A stretch of DNA of 64,000 bases, taken from the NCBI RefSeq assembly GCF_050563535.1, contig NZ_JBNXUO010000022.1, forward strand, positions 1-64,000, written 5' to 3'. Below, in pieces: positions 17,093 through 25,747 of this stretch. Each line of letters opens with the position of its first letter. The first letter of the stretch is position 1. The position numbers were made by a program, and so were the translations under genes. The notes below the pieces were generated by a model, which searched no databases, had not been told where the DNA came from, and was given only the letters and a program-made list of their open reading frames with translations. The stretch comes from Falsiroseomonas sp050563535 (GTDB lineage Bacteria > Pseudomonadota > Alphaproteobacteria > Acetobacterales > Acetobacteraceae).

Positions 17093-18688
17093 ATGACGTC
17101 CGCAGCATCCGCCCTCGTGGGAACCGGCGTATCCGGTCCCGCGGAGATCCATGCCAACCTCACGGCCGCCGGGCTCTACGCCCATGCGCTGCGCCGGGGC
17201 GAGGGCCGGCTCTCGGCGGATGGTGCCTTCATGGCGGTGACCGGCCAGCACACCGGCCGCTCCGTCCAGGACAAGTTCGTGGTGGACGACCCCGAGGTGC
17301 ATGACGCCATCTGGTGGGGCAAGATCAACCAGCCCCTGCCGCCGGCGAAGTTCGCGGTGCTGACGGGGAAGGTCCGCGCCTTCCTCGGCCAGAAGCCGGA
17401 GCTGTTCACCCAGGATCTCTATGCCGGCGCCGATCCCGCGCACCGCATCCGGGTGCGGCTGGTCACCACCAATGCCTGGCACGCGCTGTTCGCGCGCAAC
17501 ATGTTCATCCGCCCGCCCCAGGCCGAGCTGGAGGGCTTCAAGCCCGACTTCACCATCCTGCACGCGCCGGAATACGACGCCGACCCGGCCGAGATCGGCT
17601 GCCGCACCTCCACCGTGATCGCGCTGAGCTTCGCCGCCCGCACCATCTGCATCGCCGGCACGAGCTATGCGGGGGAGATCAAGAAGTCGATCTTCACCGT
17701 GATGAACTGGCTGCTGCCGGAACGCGGCGTGCTGCCGATGCATTGCTCCGCCAATCTCGGCCGCGGCGGCGACACCGCGCTGTTCTTCGGCCTGTCCGGC
17801 ACCGGCAAGACCACGCTGAGCAGCGACCCCGAGCGCAGCCTGATCGGCGACGACGAGCATGGTTGGTCGGACACCGGCGTCTTCAACTTCGAAGGCGGCT
17901 GCTACGCCAAGGTCATCAAGCTGTCGAAGGAGGCCGAGCCGCAGATCTGGGACGCCTCCCACCGCTTCGGCGCGGTGCTGGAGAACGTCATCGCCGATGA
18001 GCGCGGGGTGCTCGACCTCGACGACAACAAGCTGACCGAGAACACGCGGTCCTGCTACCCGATCGAGTTCATCCCGAACACCGTGCCGGGCGGGCAGGCT
18101 GGCAAGCCGAAGAACGTGGTGATGCTGACGGCGGACGCCTTCGGCGTGCTGCCGCCCATCGCCAAGCTGTCGGCCGCGCAGGCGATGTACCACTTCCTGT
18201 CCGGCTACACCGCGCGCGTGGCCGGCACCGAGAAGGGGCTGGGCAAGGAACCGCAGGCCACCTTCTCCACCTGCTTCGGCGCCCCCTTCCTGCCCCGCCA
18301 CCCGGAGGTGTACGGCCGCATGCTGGCCGAGCGCATCGCGCGGGACGGCGCCGAGGTGTGGCTGGTCAACACCGGCTGGACCGGCGGCGCCTATGGCACG
18401 GGCCAGCGCATGTCGATCCAGCACACCCGCGCCCTGCTGCGCGCCGCGCTCGACGGGTCGCTCGCGAAGGTGGAATTCCAGCGCGACCCGTTCTTCGGGC
18501 TGATGATCCCGAAGGCGGTGCCGGGCATCCCCTCCAGCGTGCTGAACCCGCGGGAAGGCTGGGCGGACAAGGACGCCTATGACCGGCAGGCGAAGCACCT
18601 CGTCTCCCTGTTCGAGAAGAACTTCGAAACCTTCGCCGGCGCGGTGAGCGAGGACGTGAAGGCGGCGGCGATCCGCGCCGCGGCCTGA
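17093..18688 (+). CDS. pckA: Phosphoenolpyruvate carboxykinase (ATP)
   Basis: Gluconeogenic enzyme converting oxaloacetate and ATP to PEP, CO2 and ADP. 531 aa, standard length. The kinase-1a P-loop GLSGTGKTT lies at 233-241 (Lys239), followed by the kinase-2 region IGDDEHGW and EGGCYAK; RTSTVIALSFAARTI and YTARVAGTE are conserved in the ATP-type enzyme. Start ATG 17093 has a good ribosome site (TGGAGG). Location divergent from chvI is a recurring alphaproteobacterial arrangement, fitting control of gluconeogenesis on organic or aromatic acids. Confidence 0.98.
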   Translation: MTSAASALVGTGVSGPAEIHANLTAAGLYAHALRRGEGRLSADGAFMAVTGQHTGRSVQDKFVVDDPEVHDAIWWGKINQPLPPAKFAVLTGKVRAFLGQKPELFTQDLYAGADPAHRIRVRLVTTNAWHALFARNMFIRPPQAELEGFKPDFTILHAPEYDADPAEIGCRTSTVIALSFAARTICIAGTSYAGEIKKSIFTVMNWLLPERGVLPMHCSANLGRGGDTALFFGLSGTGKTTLSSDPERSLIGDDEHGWSDTGVFNFEGGCYAKVIKLSKEAEPQIWDASHRFGAVLENVIADERGVLDLDDNKLTENTRSCYPIEFIPNTVPGGQAGKPKNVVMLTADAFGVLPPIAKLSAAQAMYHFLSGYTARVAGTEKGLGKEPQATFSTCFGAPFLPRHPEVYGRMLAERIARDGAEVWLVNTGWTGGAYGTGQRMSIQHTRALLRAALDGSLAKVEFQRDPFFGLMIPKAVPGIPSSVLNPREGWADKDAYDRQAKHLVSLFEKNFETFAGAVSEDVKAAAIRAAA

Positions 18689-18699
18689 GGCGGCGCGCG

Positions 18700-18725
18700 C
18701 CCTCCCCCGCATCGGCGGGGGAGGG
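18700..18725 (+). terminator. Hairpin after pckA
   Basis: Perfect 10-bp stem CCCTCCCCCG / CGGGGGAGGG with a 6-nt loop, 11 bp after the pckA stop. No T-tract follows, as is common for terminator hairpins in such GC-rich genomes, so termination is likely but not certain. Confidence 0.6.
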
Positions 18726-18788
18726 TGGCGGCCGGCCTTGGTGCGCAACGGTCTGGCGCAGCCCGGTGCCGCTTCCTATCTTCCCCGC

Positions 18789-18905
18789 ATGAGCGACCCG
18801 CGCCGCGACCCCAGCCTGGAGATGCCGCGGCCGATCCGCGGCGAGATCGGCGGGGTCCGGGCGGATCTGGCCGGGGCGCATCGCGCCGGCCCGATCGCAA
18901 CCTGA
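18789..18905 (+). CDS. Small ORF (38 aa) coupled to DUF2237 gene
   Basis: Short ORF beginning MSDPRRDPSLEMPRP and rich in Arg, Pro and Gly. Its stop overlaps the start of the next gene (TGATG), the arrangement used elsewhere in this window for coupled genes. It may be a real small protein, a leader ORF or a chance frame. No recognised domain, and no convincing Shine-Dalgarno directly before its ATG. Confidence 0.35.
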   Translation: MSDPRRDPSLEMPRPIRGEIGGVRADLAGAHRAGPIAT

Positions 18906-19309
18906 TGCCGCTCGACGACAACGCCCCGCGCCGCCGGCCCGAACGGCCGGAAGCCGTGCGCAACGTGCTGGGCTCCGCGCTGCTGCCCTGTTCGGTGGCG
19001 CCGGTCACCGGCTTCTTCCGCGACGGATGCTGCAACACCGGCCCGATGGACCGCGGCCTGCATGTGGTCTGCGCCGAGGTGACGGCCGCCTTCCTCGCCT
19101 TCTCCGCCGCGCGCGGGAACGACCTGTCCACGCCCCGGCCCGAATACGGCTTCGCCGGCCTGAAGCCCGGCGACCGCTGGTGCCTCTGCGCGGCCCGGTG
19201 GGAGGAGGCGCGGCTGGCCGGCGTGGCGCCCCCCGTGCTGCTGGAAGCGACGCATGAGGCGGCGCTGGCGGTGGTGGACCTGTCCCACCTGCGCGCGCAC
19301 GCGGTCTGA
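18905..19309 (+). CDS. DUF2237 family protein
   Basis: 134 aa. Matches the DUF2237 pattern: NVLGSALLPCSVAPVTGFFR, DGCCNTGPMDRGLHVVCAEV, LSTPRPEYGFAGLKPGDRWC and the closing EATHEAALAVVDLSHL. Three conserved Cys (SALLPCS, DGCCN) suggest metal binding. The biochemical role of this family is unknown. ATG 18905 is used since it reaches the conserved region with a short leader (MPLDDNAPRRR). Follows pckA but beyond a hairpin, so probably separate. Confidence 0.9.
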   Translation: MPLDDNAPRRRPERPEAVRNVLGSALLPCSVAPVTGFFRDGCCNTGPMDRGLHVVCAEVTAAFLAFSAARGNDLSTPRPEYGFAGLKPGDRWCLCAARWEEARLAGVAPPVLLEATHEAALAVVDLSHLRAHAV

Positions 19310-19351
19310 CCGCGGGCCGGATGTGCCGGCCCGTGCGGCGGGCGGCGCGTC

Positions 19352-20551
19352 CTACCTCCCCCGCCGCTCCTGCGCCGCGGCGGCCAGCGCGGTGATCGCC
19401 ATGAAGCCCGCGCTGACCAGGAAGACCGAAACCGGGTGGCCCGCATCCATCAGCCAGCCGAACAGCGGGGGCGACACCATGCCGCCGATGTTGAAGCCGG
19501 TGGAGACGATGCCGAACACCGCCCCCGCCTGGCCCGGCGGTGCCGCGGCGCGCACCATCATGTCTCGCGACGGCATGCAGAGGCCGGACAGCACGCCCGC
19601 CCCGCCGAGCATCACCACCGTCAGCGCCGCCGGCATCGGCACCAGCCCGACGCAGGCCACCAGCAGCGCCGCCCCCGCGAAGCCGCCCGAGGCCAGCAGC
19701 CCGTGCCGCCTGACGCGGTCCGCGAGCCCGCCGCCGAGCAGCACGCCGCCCGCCGAGCCCGCCAGGAACGCGGTCAGCCCCGCGCTCGCCAGCCCGATCG
19801 GCACGCCGAGACCGGCGACCAGCGCCGCGACCGCGAAGCCGTTGAGCCCGCCGACGCCGAGCGCGATCAGCACGAAGAAGCCCGTCAGCTCGATCACCGT
19901 CGGGCTCAGCACCCGCGCGGGCTTCGCCCCCGCCACCGGCTTCGGCTTCGCGATCGCCTCGTCCCGCGGGCAGAAGGCCCAGACCAGCGCGGCCGCGACC
20001 CAGGCGAGCGCGCCGGCGACGAAGACCGCCCCCGCCACGCCGAGCAGCGCCGCGAGCCCGAGCATCAGCGCCGGCGCCACCGCGCCCCCCGCATAGCCCG
20101 CGAAGGTGTGCAGCGAGAAGGCGCGGCCCATCCGCGCCTGGCCGATGCCGCCGTTCAGGATGGCGTAGTCCGACGGGTGGTAGACCGCATTCGCCAGCCC
20201 CGCGATGGCGCCCGCTAGCAGCAGCCACATGTAGCCGCCGAACACGGCGAAGGCCGCATAGGCGATGCCGCCCAGCACCAGCCCCGCCGTCAGCACGCGG
20301 CGCGGGCCGATGCGGTCCACCAGGAAGCCCACCGGCGCCTGGGTCAGCGCCGAGACGACGCTGAACACCGTGATCGCCAGGCCGAGCTCCACGAAGCCGA
20401 CGCCGAGCTGGTCCCGCAGCAGCGGGAACAGCGGCGGGAAGACCAGCATGTGCAGGTGGCTCGTCGCATGCGCCAGGCCGATGGCGCCCAGCGTGCGCCG
20501 TTCGGTCGCCGTCCAGGACGGGACGGCTGCCGCCCCCGTGGCCGTGCTCAA
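19352..20551 (-). CDS. Major facilitator superfamily transporter
   Basis: 399 aa with about 12 hydrophobic segments. The loop 2-3 MFS signature is seen as GFLVDRIGPRRVLTAG and again in the second half as GGGLADRVRRHG. The shape fits a DHA1-like or CynX/NarK-like exporter of small molecules; the substrate cannot be told. The start overlaps the polA stop (ATGA), so it is the last gene of a zinc-finger gene-polA-MFS transcript. The ending QERRGR is cytosolic. Confidence 0.88.
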   Translation of the reverse strand: MSTATGAAAVPSWTATERRTLGAIGLAHATSHLHMLVFPPLFPLLRDQLGVGFVELGLAITVFSVVSALTQAPVGFLVDRIGPRRVLTAGLVLGGIAYAAFAVFGGYMWLLLAGAIAGLANAVYHPSDYAILNGGIGQARMGRAFSLHTFAGYAGGAVAPALMLGLAALLGVAGAVFVAGALAWVAAALVWAFCPRDEAIAKPKPVAGAKPARVLSPTVIELTGFFVLIALGVGGLNGFAVAALVAGLGVPIGLASAGLTAFLAGSAGGVLLGGGLADRVRRHGLLASGGFAGAALLVACVGLVPMPAALTVVMLGGAGVLSGLCMPSRDMMVRAAAPPGQAGAVFGIVSTGFNIGGMVSPPLFGWLMDAGHPVSVFLVSAGFMAITALAAAAQERRGR

Positions 20552-23358
20552 TGCGCTTCCGCCCAGCTATGGCCGTGCCCGACCTCGACCGCGAGGGGCA
20601 CCGACAGCTCCGCCACGTTCTCCATCACGTCCTTCACCAGCGCGGCGGTGGCGTCCCGCTCGGCCTCCGGCAGTTCGAAGACCAGCTCGTCATGCACCTG
20701 CAGCAGCATCCGCGCGCCGAGGCCGGCGTCGCGCAGCGCCTTCGGCAGCCGCACCATGGCGCGCTTGATCACCTCCGCCGCGCCGCCCTGGAAGGGGGCG
20801 TTGATCGCCGCGCGTTCCGCCCCCGCGCGGCGGGCGGGATCCTTCGCGCCGATCTCGGCGATCCAGAGCCGGCGGCCGAAGGGGGTCTCGACATAGCCGC
20901 GGGTGCGGGCATCCTCCTTGAAGCGCTCCATGCAGTCGCGGATGCCGGGATACTGCGCGAAATAGGCATCGATGATGCCCCGCGCCTCGCCTGGGCCGAT
21001 GCCGAGCCGGGCGGCGAGGCCGAAGGCGGACATGCCGTAGATGATGCCGAAATTGATGGTCTTGGCCCGCCGCCGCGCTTCCCGGTCCACCGCCGCGGGG
21101 TCGAGGCGGAAGATGTCGGCCGCGGTGCGGCTGTGGATGTCCTCGCCCTTGGCGAAGGCGTCCTTCAGGCTCGGCACGTCGGCGACATGGGCGAGTATCC
21201 GCAGCTCGATCTGGCTGTAGTCGGCGGAGATCAGGATGTTGCCCGGCTCCGCCACGAAGGCGCGGCGGATGCGCGCGCCTTCCTCGGTGCGGACCGGGAT
21301 GTTCTGCAGGTTGGGCTCGGTGGAGGAGAGGCGGCCGGTGGAGGTGACGGCCATCGCGAAGTCGGTGTGCACGCGCCCCCGCGCATCCGCCTTCTGCGCC
21401 AGCGCGTCCACATAGGTGGATTTCAGCTTCTGGATCTGCCGGTGCTGGATGGCGCAGCGCGCGATCTCCACGCCCTTGGCGGCCAGTTCCTCCAGCACCG
21501 TCGCATCCGTGCCCCAGGCGCCGGTCAGCTTGCTGCGCTTGCCGCCGGGCAGCTTCATCTCGTCGAACAGGATCTCGCCGAGCTGCTTGGGAGAGCCCAC
21601 GTTGAAAGGGCGGCCCGCCAGTTCGTGCAGGCGCTTCTCGTATTCGGCGAGCTTCGCCGTGAAATCCTCCCCTATGCGGGCAAGCTCGGCGGCGTCCACC
21701 TTGATGCCGGCGATCTCCATGTCCCGCAGCACGCCGACCATCCGGCGCTCCACCTGTTCGTAGAGCGCAAGCGCCTTCCGCGCCCGCAGCTCCGGCTTCA
21801 GCTTCAGCCAGAAGCGCAGCGTGACATCCGCATCCTCCGCCGCATAGGCCGTGGCCTTGTCGAGCGGGACGAGGCTGAAGGGGATGCGCGCGCGGCCGGT
21901 GCCGGTGACGCTGTCGTAGCTGACCGGCGCGTGGCCGAGATGCTTGAGCGACAGCTCGTCCATGCCATGCCCGTGCCGCCCGGCATCCATGGCGTAGGAG
22001 ATCAGCATCGTGTCGTCCACCGGCCCGACGGCGATGCCGCCGTTCTCCGCCCGGCAGAGCACTTCGAGGTCGTATTTGGCGTTGTGCAGCACCTTCAGCA
22101 CGGAAGGCGATTCCAGCATCGGCTTCAGCGCGGCCAGCGCGGCCTCGGGCGCGATCTGCTCGGGCGTGGCGCTGCCCATCAGGTCGCCGCTGCCCTGGTG
22201 GCGCAGCGGCACGTAGCAGGCGCGGCCCGGCGCGGTGGCGATGGACAGGCCGACGAGATTGGCCTTCAGCGCGTCGAGGCTGTCCGTCTCCGTGTCGAAG
22301 CCGATCACGCCCGCCGCCTCGGCCTCCGCGATCCAGGCGCGCAGCGCATCGGGCGTCGTCACCGTCTCGTAGGGGCCGAAGGGGGCGTCCTGCGGCGCGG
22401 GGGCGACCGGCACCAGCTCGGGCGCGGCGGCGGGGCGGTTGCCGCGCGCGGTCGCCGCGCCTTCCCCGAAGCCGAGCCGGGCGAGCAGGCTGCGGAAGCC
22501 GTTCTCGCGCAGGAAGGCCTCCAGCGTCGCGGGCTGGGGCGGCTTCGCCTCAAGCGCCTCGATCGGGACGGGCAGCGGCGCATCGGCGTCGAGCGTGACG
22601 AGCCGCCGGCTGATCCGCGCCTTCTCGGCATTCTGTTCCAGCGCCTCGCGCCGCTTGGGCTGCCGGATCTTCGCCGTGCTGGCCAGCAGCGTCTCGAGGT
22701 CGCCGTATTCGGCGATGAGCTGCGCCGCGGTCTTGATGCCGATGCCGGGCACGCCCGGGACGTTGTCGGTGGAATCGCCGGCCAGGGCCTGCACCTCCAC
22801 CACCTTGCCGGGGGGGACGCCGAACTTCTCCAGCACCTCCGGCTCCCGGATGGGCTTCTGCTTGATCGGGTCCAGCATCTCCACCGCCGGGCCGATCAGC
22901 TGCATCAGGTCCTTGTCGGAGGAGACGATGGACACGGTGCCGCCGGTGGCCGCGAAGGCCTTGGCATAGGCGGCGATCATGTCGTCCGCCTCGTAGCCCT
23001 GCTGTTCCACCTTGCAGACGCCGAGAGCCTCGGTCGCGTCGCGCACCAGGCGGAACTGCGGCACCAGCTCGGGCGGCGGTTCGGGCCGGTGGGCCTTGTA
23101 CTCGGGATACAGCTCGTTGCGGAAGGTCGTGCGGCTGGAATCGAAGACCACCGCGATGTGGCTCGCCGCATGCCGCGCCAGGAACTGCGACAGCATCTGG
23201 GTGAAGCCGAAGACGGCGTTCACATGCACCCCGTCCGGCCGCGTCATCGGCGGCAGGGCGTGGAAGGCGCGGAAGATGTAGCCCGACCCGTCCACCAGGA
23301 TGAGCCTGCGCTCCCCCGGCGCGACCGGCTGGATGCCGTTGCCTTCCGTGCCGCTCAC
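20548..23358 (-). CDS. polA: DNA polymerase I
   Basis: 936 aa, full length. It removes RNA primers and fills gaps. The N-terminal 5'-3' exonuclease (about 10-290) has VDGSGYIFRAFHAL, GYEADDMIA and GDSTDNVPGVPGIG. The 3'-5' proofreading domain keeps FDTETDSLD (DxE). The polymerase domain shows motif A ISADYSQIELRILAH, motif B within INFGIIYGMSAFGLA and motif C LQVHDELVFE. All three activities therefore look intact. It follows a small zinc-finger gene by 4 bp and overlaps the MFS gene. Confidence 0.98.
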   Translation of the reverse strand: MSGTEGNGIQPVAPGERRLILVDGSGYIFRAFHALPPMTRPDGVHVNAVFGFTQMLSQFLARHAASHIAVVFDSSRTTFRNELYPEYKAHRPEPPPELVPQFRLVRDATEALGVCKVEQQGYEADDMIAAYAKAFAATGGTVSIVSSDKDLMQLIGPAVEMLDPIKQKPIREPEVLEKFGVPPGKVVEVQALAGDSTDNVPGVPGIGIKTAAQLIAEYGDLETLLASTAKIRQPKRREALEQNAEKARISRRLVTLDADAPLPVPIEALEAKPPQPATLEAFLRENGFRSLLARLGFGEGAATARGNRPAAAPELVPVAPAPQDAPFGPYETVTTPDALRAWIAEAEAAGVIGFDTETDSLDALKANLVGLSIATAPGRACYVPLRHQGSGDLMGSATPEQIAPEAALAALKPMLESPSVLKVLHNAKYDLEVLCRAENGGIAVGPVDDTMLISYAMDAGRHGHGMDELSLKHLGHAPVSYDSVTGTGRARIPFSLVPLDKATAYAAEDADVTLRFWLKLKPELRARKALALYEQVERRMVGVLRDMEIAGIKVDAAELARIGEDFTAKLAEYEKRLHELAGRPFNVGSPKQLGEILFDEMKLPGGKRSKLTGAWGTDATVLEELAAKGVEIARCAIQHRQIQKLKSTYVDALAQKADARGRVHTDFAMAVTSTGRLSSTEPNLQNIPVRTEEGARIRRAFVAEPGNILISADYSQIELRILAHVADVPSLKDAFAKGEDIHSRTAADIFRLDPAAVDREARRRAKTINFGIIYGMSAFGLAARLGIGPGEARGIIDAYFAQYPGIRDCMERFKEDARTRGYVETPFGRRLWIAEIGAKDPARRAGAERAAINAPFQGGAAEVIKRAMVRLPKALRDAGLGARMLLQVHDELVFELPEAERDATAALVKDVMENVAELSVPLAVEVGHGHSWAEAH

Positions 23359-23362
23359 CGCC

Positions 23363-23587
23363 TCAGTGCCCGTGGTCGTCGCCGGCGCCCTCGGCCAGCA
23401 GGTAGGTGCGGGAGCAGTAGGGGCAGGTGACCTGCCGGTCCTCGATCCGCAGGTAGACCAGCGGATGGCCGAGCGCCCCGCCGCCGCCGTCGCAGCCGAC
23501 GGTGCGGCTTTCCACGGTGAAATGCTCGGTCGGCGTCACGCCGGGGGTCTCGACGGGGGTGTAGCCGGTCTGGCGCGGGTCGCGCAT
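23363..23587 (-). CDS. zf-CHCC zinc-finger domain protein
   Basis: 74 aa. The pattern VGCDGGGGALGHPLVYL followed by CPYCSRTYLL gives the C-H-C-C ligand set of the zf-CHCC family, related to the NDUFS6 subunit of complex I in alphaproteobacteria and mitochondria. A role in complex I assembly is possible but cannot be shown here. Start at ATG 23587 (MRDPRQTGYTPVE). Four bp before polA, the same order being common in relatives. Confidence 0.88.
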   Translation of the reverse strand: MRDPRQTGYTPVETPGVTPTEHFTVESRTVGCDGGGGALGHPLVYLRIEDRQVTCPYCSRTYLLAEGAGDDHGH

Positions 23588-23675
23588 GGCTGGGTCCTCA
23601 GGCAGTCGGGCCGCGGGAACATAGGGGGATGGGCCGAGGTGGACCAGCCCGGCGCGACCCGCTACCTCCCCCGGC

Positions 23676-24620
23676 ATGGAGCCCGCCAACGCGATCGAGA
23701 TCACCGGCCTGCGCAAGACCTACCCCGGCAGCAACGGCGGGCCGGGGAAGGAGGCGCTGCGCGGCGTGGACCTGGCCGTCCCGGGCGGGTCCTTCTTCGG
23801 GCTGCTCGGGCCCAACGGCGCGGGGAAGTCCACGCTGATCGGCATCCTCGCCGGCCTGGTCCGCAAGACGGCCGGCAGCGCGAAGGTCTGGGGCGTGGAC
23901 CTGGACGAGGACCCGATCGGGCTGCGCCGCCGCATCGGCGTGGTCCCGCAGGAGCTGAACCTCGACCCCTTCTTCACCCCGCGCGAGACGATGGAGATGC
24001 AGGCCGGGCTCTACGGCGTGCCGCGGTCCCGCCGGCGCACCATGGAGATCCTGGACGCGGTCGGCCTGGCGGACAAGGCGGACGCCTATGCGCGCAGCCT
24101 GTCGGGCGGGATGCGGCGGCGGCTGCTGGTGGCCAAGGCAATGGTCCACGAACCCCCCGTGCTGGTGCTGGACGAGCCGACGGCGGGCGTCGACATCGAG
24201 CTGCGCGAACAGCTCTGGCGCATGGTCCGCGGGCTGAACGCGAACGGCACCACCATCGTTCTCACCACCCACTACCTGGAGGAGGCGGAGCAGCTCTGCG
24301 ACCGCATCGCCATCATCGGCCACGGGCTGCTGATCGCGAACCAGCCGACGCGGGAGCTGATCGCGCGGATGGACGACAAGGCGCTGACGGTGACGCTGGA
24401 CCGCGACATCCACGCCGTGCCCGCGCTGCTGGCGCGCTTCCGCGCGACGCTGGAAACCCCCCGGCGGCTGGTGCTCCACTACCGCGCCCGCGACGTGGCG
24501 GTGGAAGGCATCCTGGAGGCGCTGCGGGAGGCGGAGCTCGGCATCGTCGACCTCTCGACGAAGGAGGCGGACCTGAACGCGATCTTCCTGCGGCTGACGC
24601 GGGAACAGACGGCGGCGTGA
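23676..24620 (+). CDS. ABC transporter ATP-binding protein (ABC-2/DrrA type)
   Basis: 314-aa cytosolic ATPase. Walker A is GPNGAGKST at 45-53, signature LSGGMRRRLLVAKAM, Walker B VLVLDEPTAGVD, and the H-loop TTHYLEEAEQ. The C-terminal extension of about 90 aa resembles ABC-2 exporter ATPases such as the YadG type. No permease gene adjoins; instead the stop overlaps the start of a lipoprotein hydrolase. The membrane partner must be elsewhere or shared. Divergent from the zinc-finger-polA transcript. Confidence 0.9.
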   Translation: MEPANAIEITGLRKTYPGSNGGPGKEALRGVDLAVPGGSFFGLLGPNGAGKSTLIGILAGLVRKTAGSAKVWGVDLDEDPIGLRRRIGVVPQELNLDPFFTPRETMEMQAGLYGVPRSRRRTMEILDAVGLADKADAYARSLSGGMRRRLLVAKAMVHEPPVLVLDEPTAGVDIELREQLWRMVRGLNANGTTIVLTTHYLEEAEQLCDRIAIIGHGLLIANQPTRELIARMDDKALTVTLDRDIHAVPALLARFRATLETPRRLVLHYRARDVAVEGILEALREAELGIVDLSTKEADLNAIFLRLTREQTAA

Positions 24621-25618
24621 TGCGCGGCCTGGCGCTGCTGGCGCTGCTGCTGCTCGGCGCCGCCTGCACGCCGGTGGTGATGCCGGCCGGCCCGCCGCTG
24701 GCGGTGCCCGCCCTGGCCGGGGACGCGATCCTGGCCGCCGACGGCGCCCGCCTGCCGCTGCGCCGCTTCGCCCCCGAAGGCCCGCCGCGCGCCGTGATGC
24801 TGGCGCTGCACGGCTTCAACGACCATTCCGGCAACTTCCTGACCGACAGCCTGGACGCCTTCCGCGGGGGCGGCCTGCTGGTCTACGCCTTCGACCAGCG
24901 CGGCTTCGGCCGCGCGCCCAACCGCGGCTACTGGGCGGGGGGCGAGACGATGGCGGCGGATGCCGCCGCCGCCGCGCGCCTGCTGCGCGCCCGCCACCCC
25001 GGCCTGCCCTTCTTCGTGCTGGGGGAGAGCATGGGCGCGGCGGTGGCGATCCTTGCCGCGACGGGAGAGGACCCGCCGCCGGTCGATGCCTATGTGCTGC
25101 TGGCGCCGGCGCTGTGGCAGCGCGCGCTGATGAACCCCTTCATGCGCGGCGGGCTGTGGCTGGCCGAACGCACCATCCCCGCCGTGCCCTTCCAGGGCGG
25201 CGTCGGCGGGGTGGTCGCGAGCGACAACGACGCCGCGCTGCGCCGGCTGGGCCGGGACCCGCTGGCCATCCGCAACACGCGCGTCGATGCCGCGACGGGG
25301 CTGATCCTGTTGATGGAGGCCGCGGTCGCCGCCCTGCCGCGTTGCTGCCGCGGCGAGGGGGGCGCGCAGGTGCCGGTGCTGCTCCTGTATGGCGAGCAGG
25401 ACATGATCGTGCCGGGGCGGATGACCCGCGCCGCGATGCGGAGCCTGCCGCCCGACAGCCGGGTGCGGATGGGCGTCTATCCCGACGGCTACCATCTGCT
25501 CCTGTCCGGCCGGAACCGGGCGGCGGTGGCGGGCGACATCCTCGCCTTCCTCGCCGCGCCCGACGCGCCGCTGCCCTCGGGCGCGGAGGGGAACGCGCCG
25601 CGCTGGCTGGCGCGGTAG
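24620..25618 (+). CDS. Lipoprotein-like alpha/beta hydrolase (monoacylglycerol-lipase-like)
   Basis: 332 aa. N-terminal hydrophobic stretch ends at LLLLGAAC, a plausible though imperfect lipobox with Cys18, so the enzyme may be membrane-anchored in the periplasm. The hydrolase_4 core has LALHGFNDHSGNF (oxyanion region), FDQRGFGRAPNRGYW and the nucleophile elbow GESMGAAV. The acid lies in LLLYGEQDMIVPG and the His in YPDGYHLLL. Probably a lipase or esterase of acyl glycerols. Translationally coupled to the ABC ATPase (TGATG). Confidence 0.85.
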   Translation: MRGLALLALLLLGAACTPVVMPAGPPLAVPALAGDAILAADGARLPLRRFAPEGPPRAVMLALHGFNDHSGNFLTDSLDAFRGGGLLVYAFDQRGFGRAPNRGYWAGGETMAADAAAAARLLRARHPGLPFFVLGESMGAAVAILAATGEDPPPVDAYVLLAPALWQRALMNPFMRGGLWLAERTIPAVPFQGGVGGVVASDNDAALRRLGRDPLAIRNTRVDAATGLILLMEAAVAALPRCCRGEGGAQVPVLLLYGEQDMIVPGRMTRAAMRSLPPDSRVRMGVYPDGYHLLLSGRNRAAVAGDILAFLAAPDAPLPSGAEGNAPRWLAR

Positions 25619-25621
25619 CGC

Positions 25622-25644
25622 CCGCCCCGCGCTGCGCGGGGCGG
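25622..25644 (+). terminator. GC hairpin after the hydrolase gene
   Basis: Perfect 10-bp stem CCGCCCCGCG / CGCGGGGCGG with a 3-nt loop, immediately after the stop at 25618. No T-tract. It separates the ABC/hydrolase pair from icd. Confidence 0.55.
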
Positions 25645-25747
25645 CCGGCTCGTCTGAACGTGACCCGGGATTGATCCTGGTCATCTTCGGGACAGGGTCG
25701 CGATCCTATACCGCGGCGCAGCAACCCGCCTTCACCCAGAGGTTCCC

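Noticed and set aside
20551..23430. 959-codon plus-strand open frame
   Set aside because: Exactly antisense to polA, which has all polymerase and nuclease motifs; the opposite product is His/Arg/Gly-rich low complexity.
25680..25715. Promoter for icd
   Set aside because: TATACC is present near 25707 but no convincing -35 lies 16-18 bp before it, so it is not listed as a feature.
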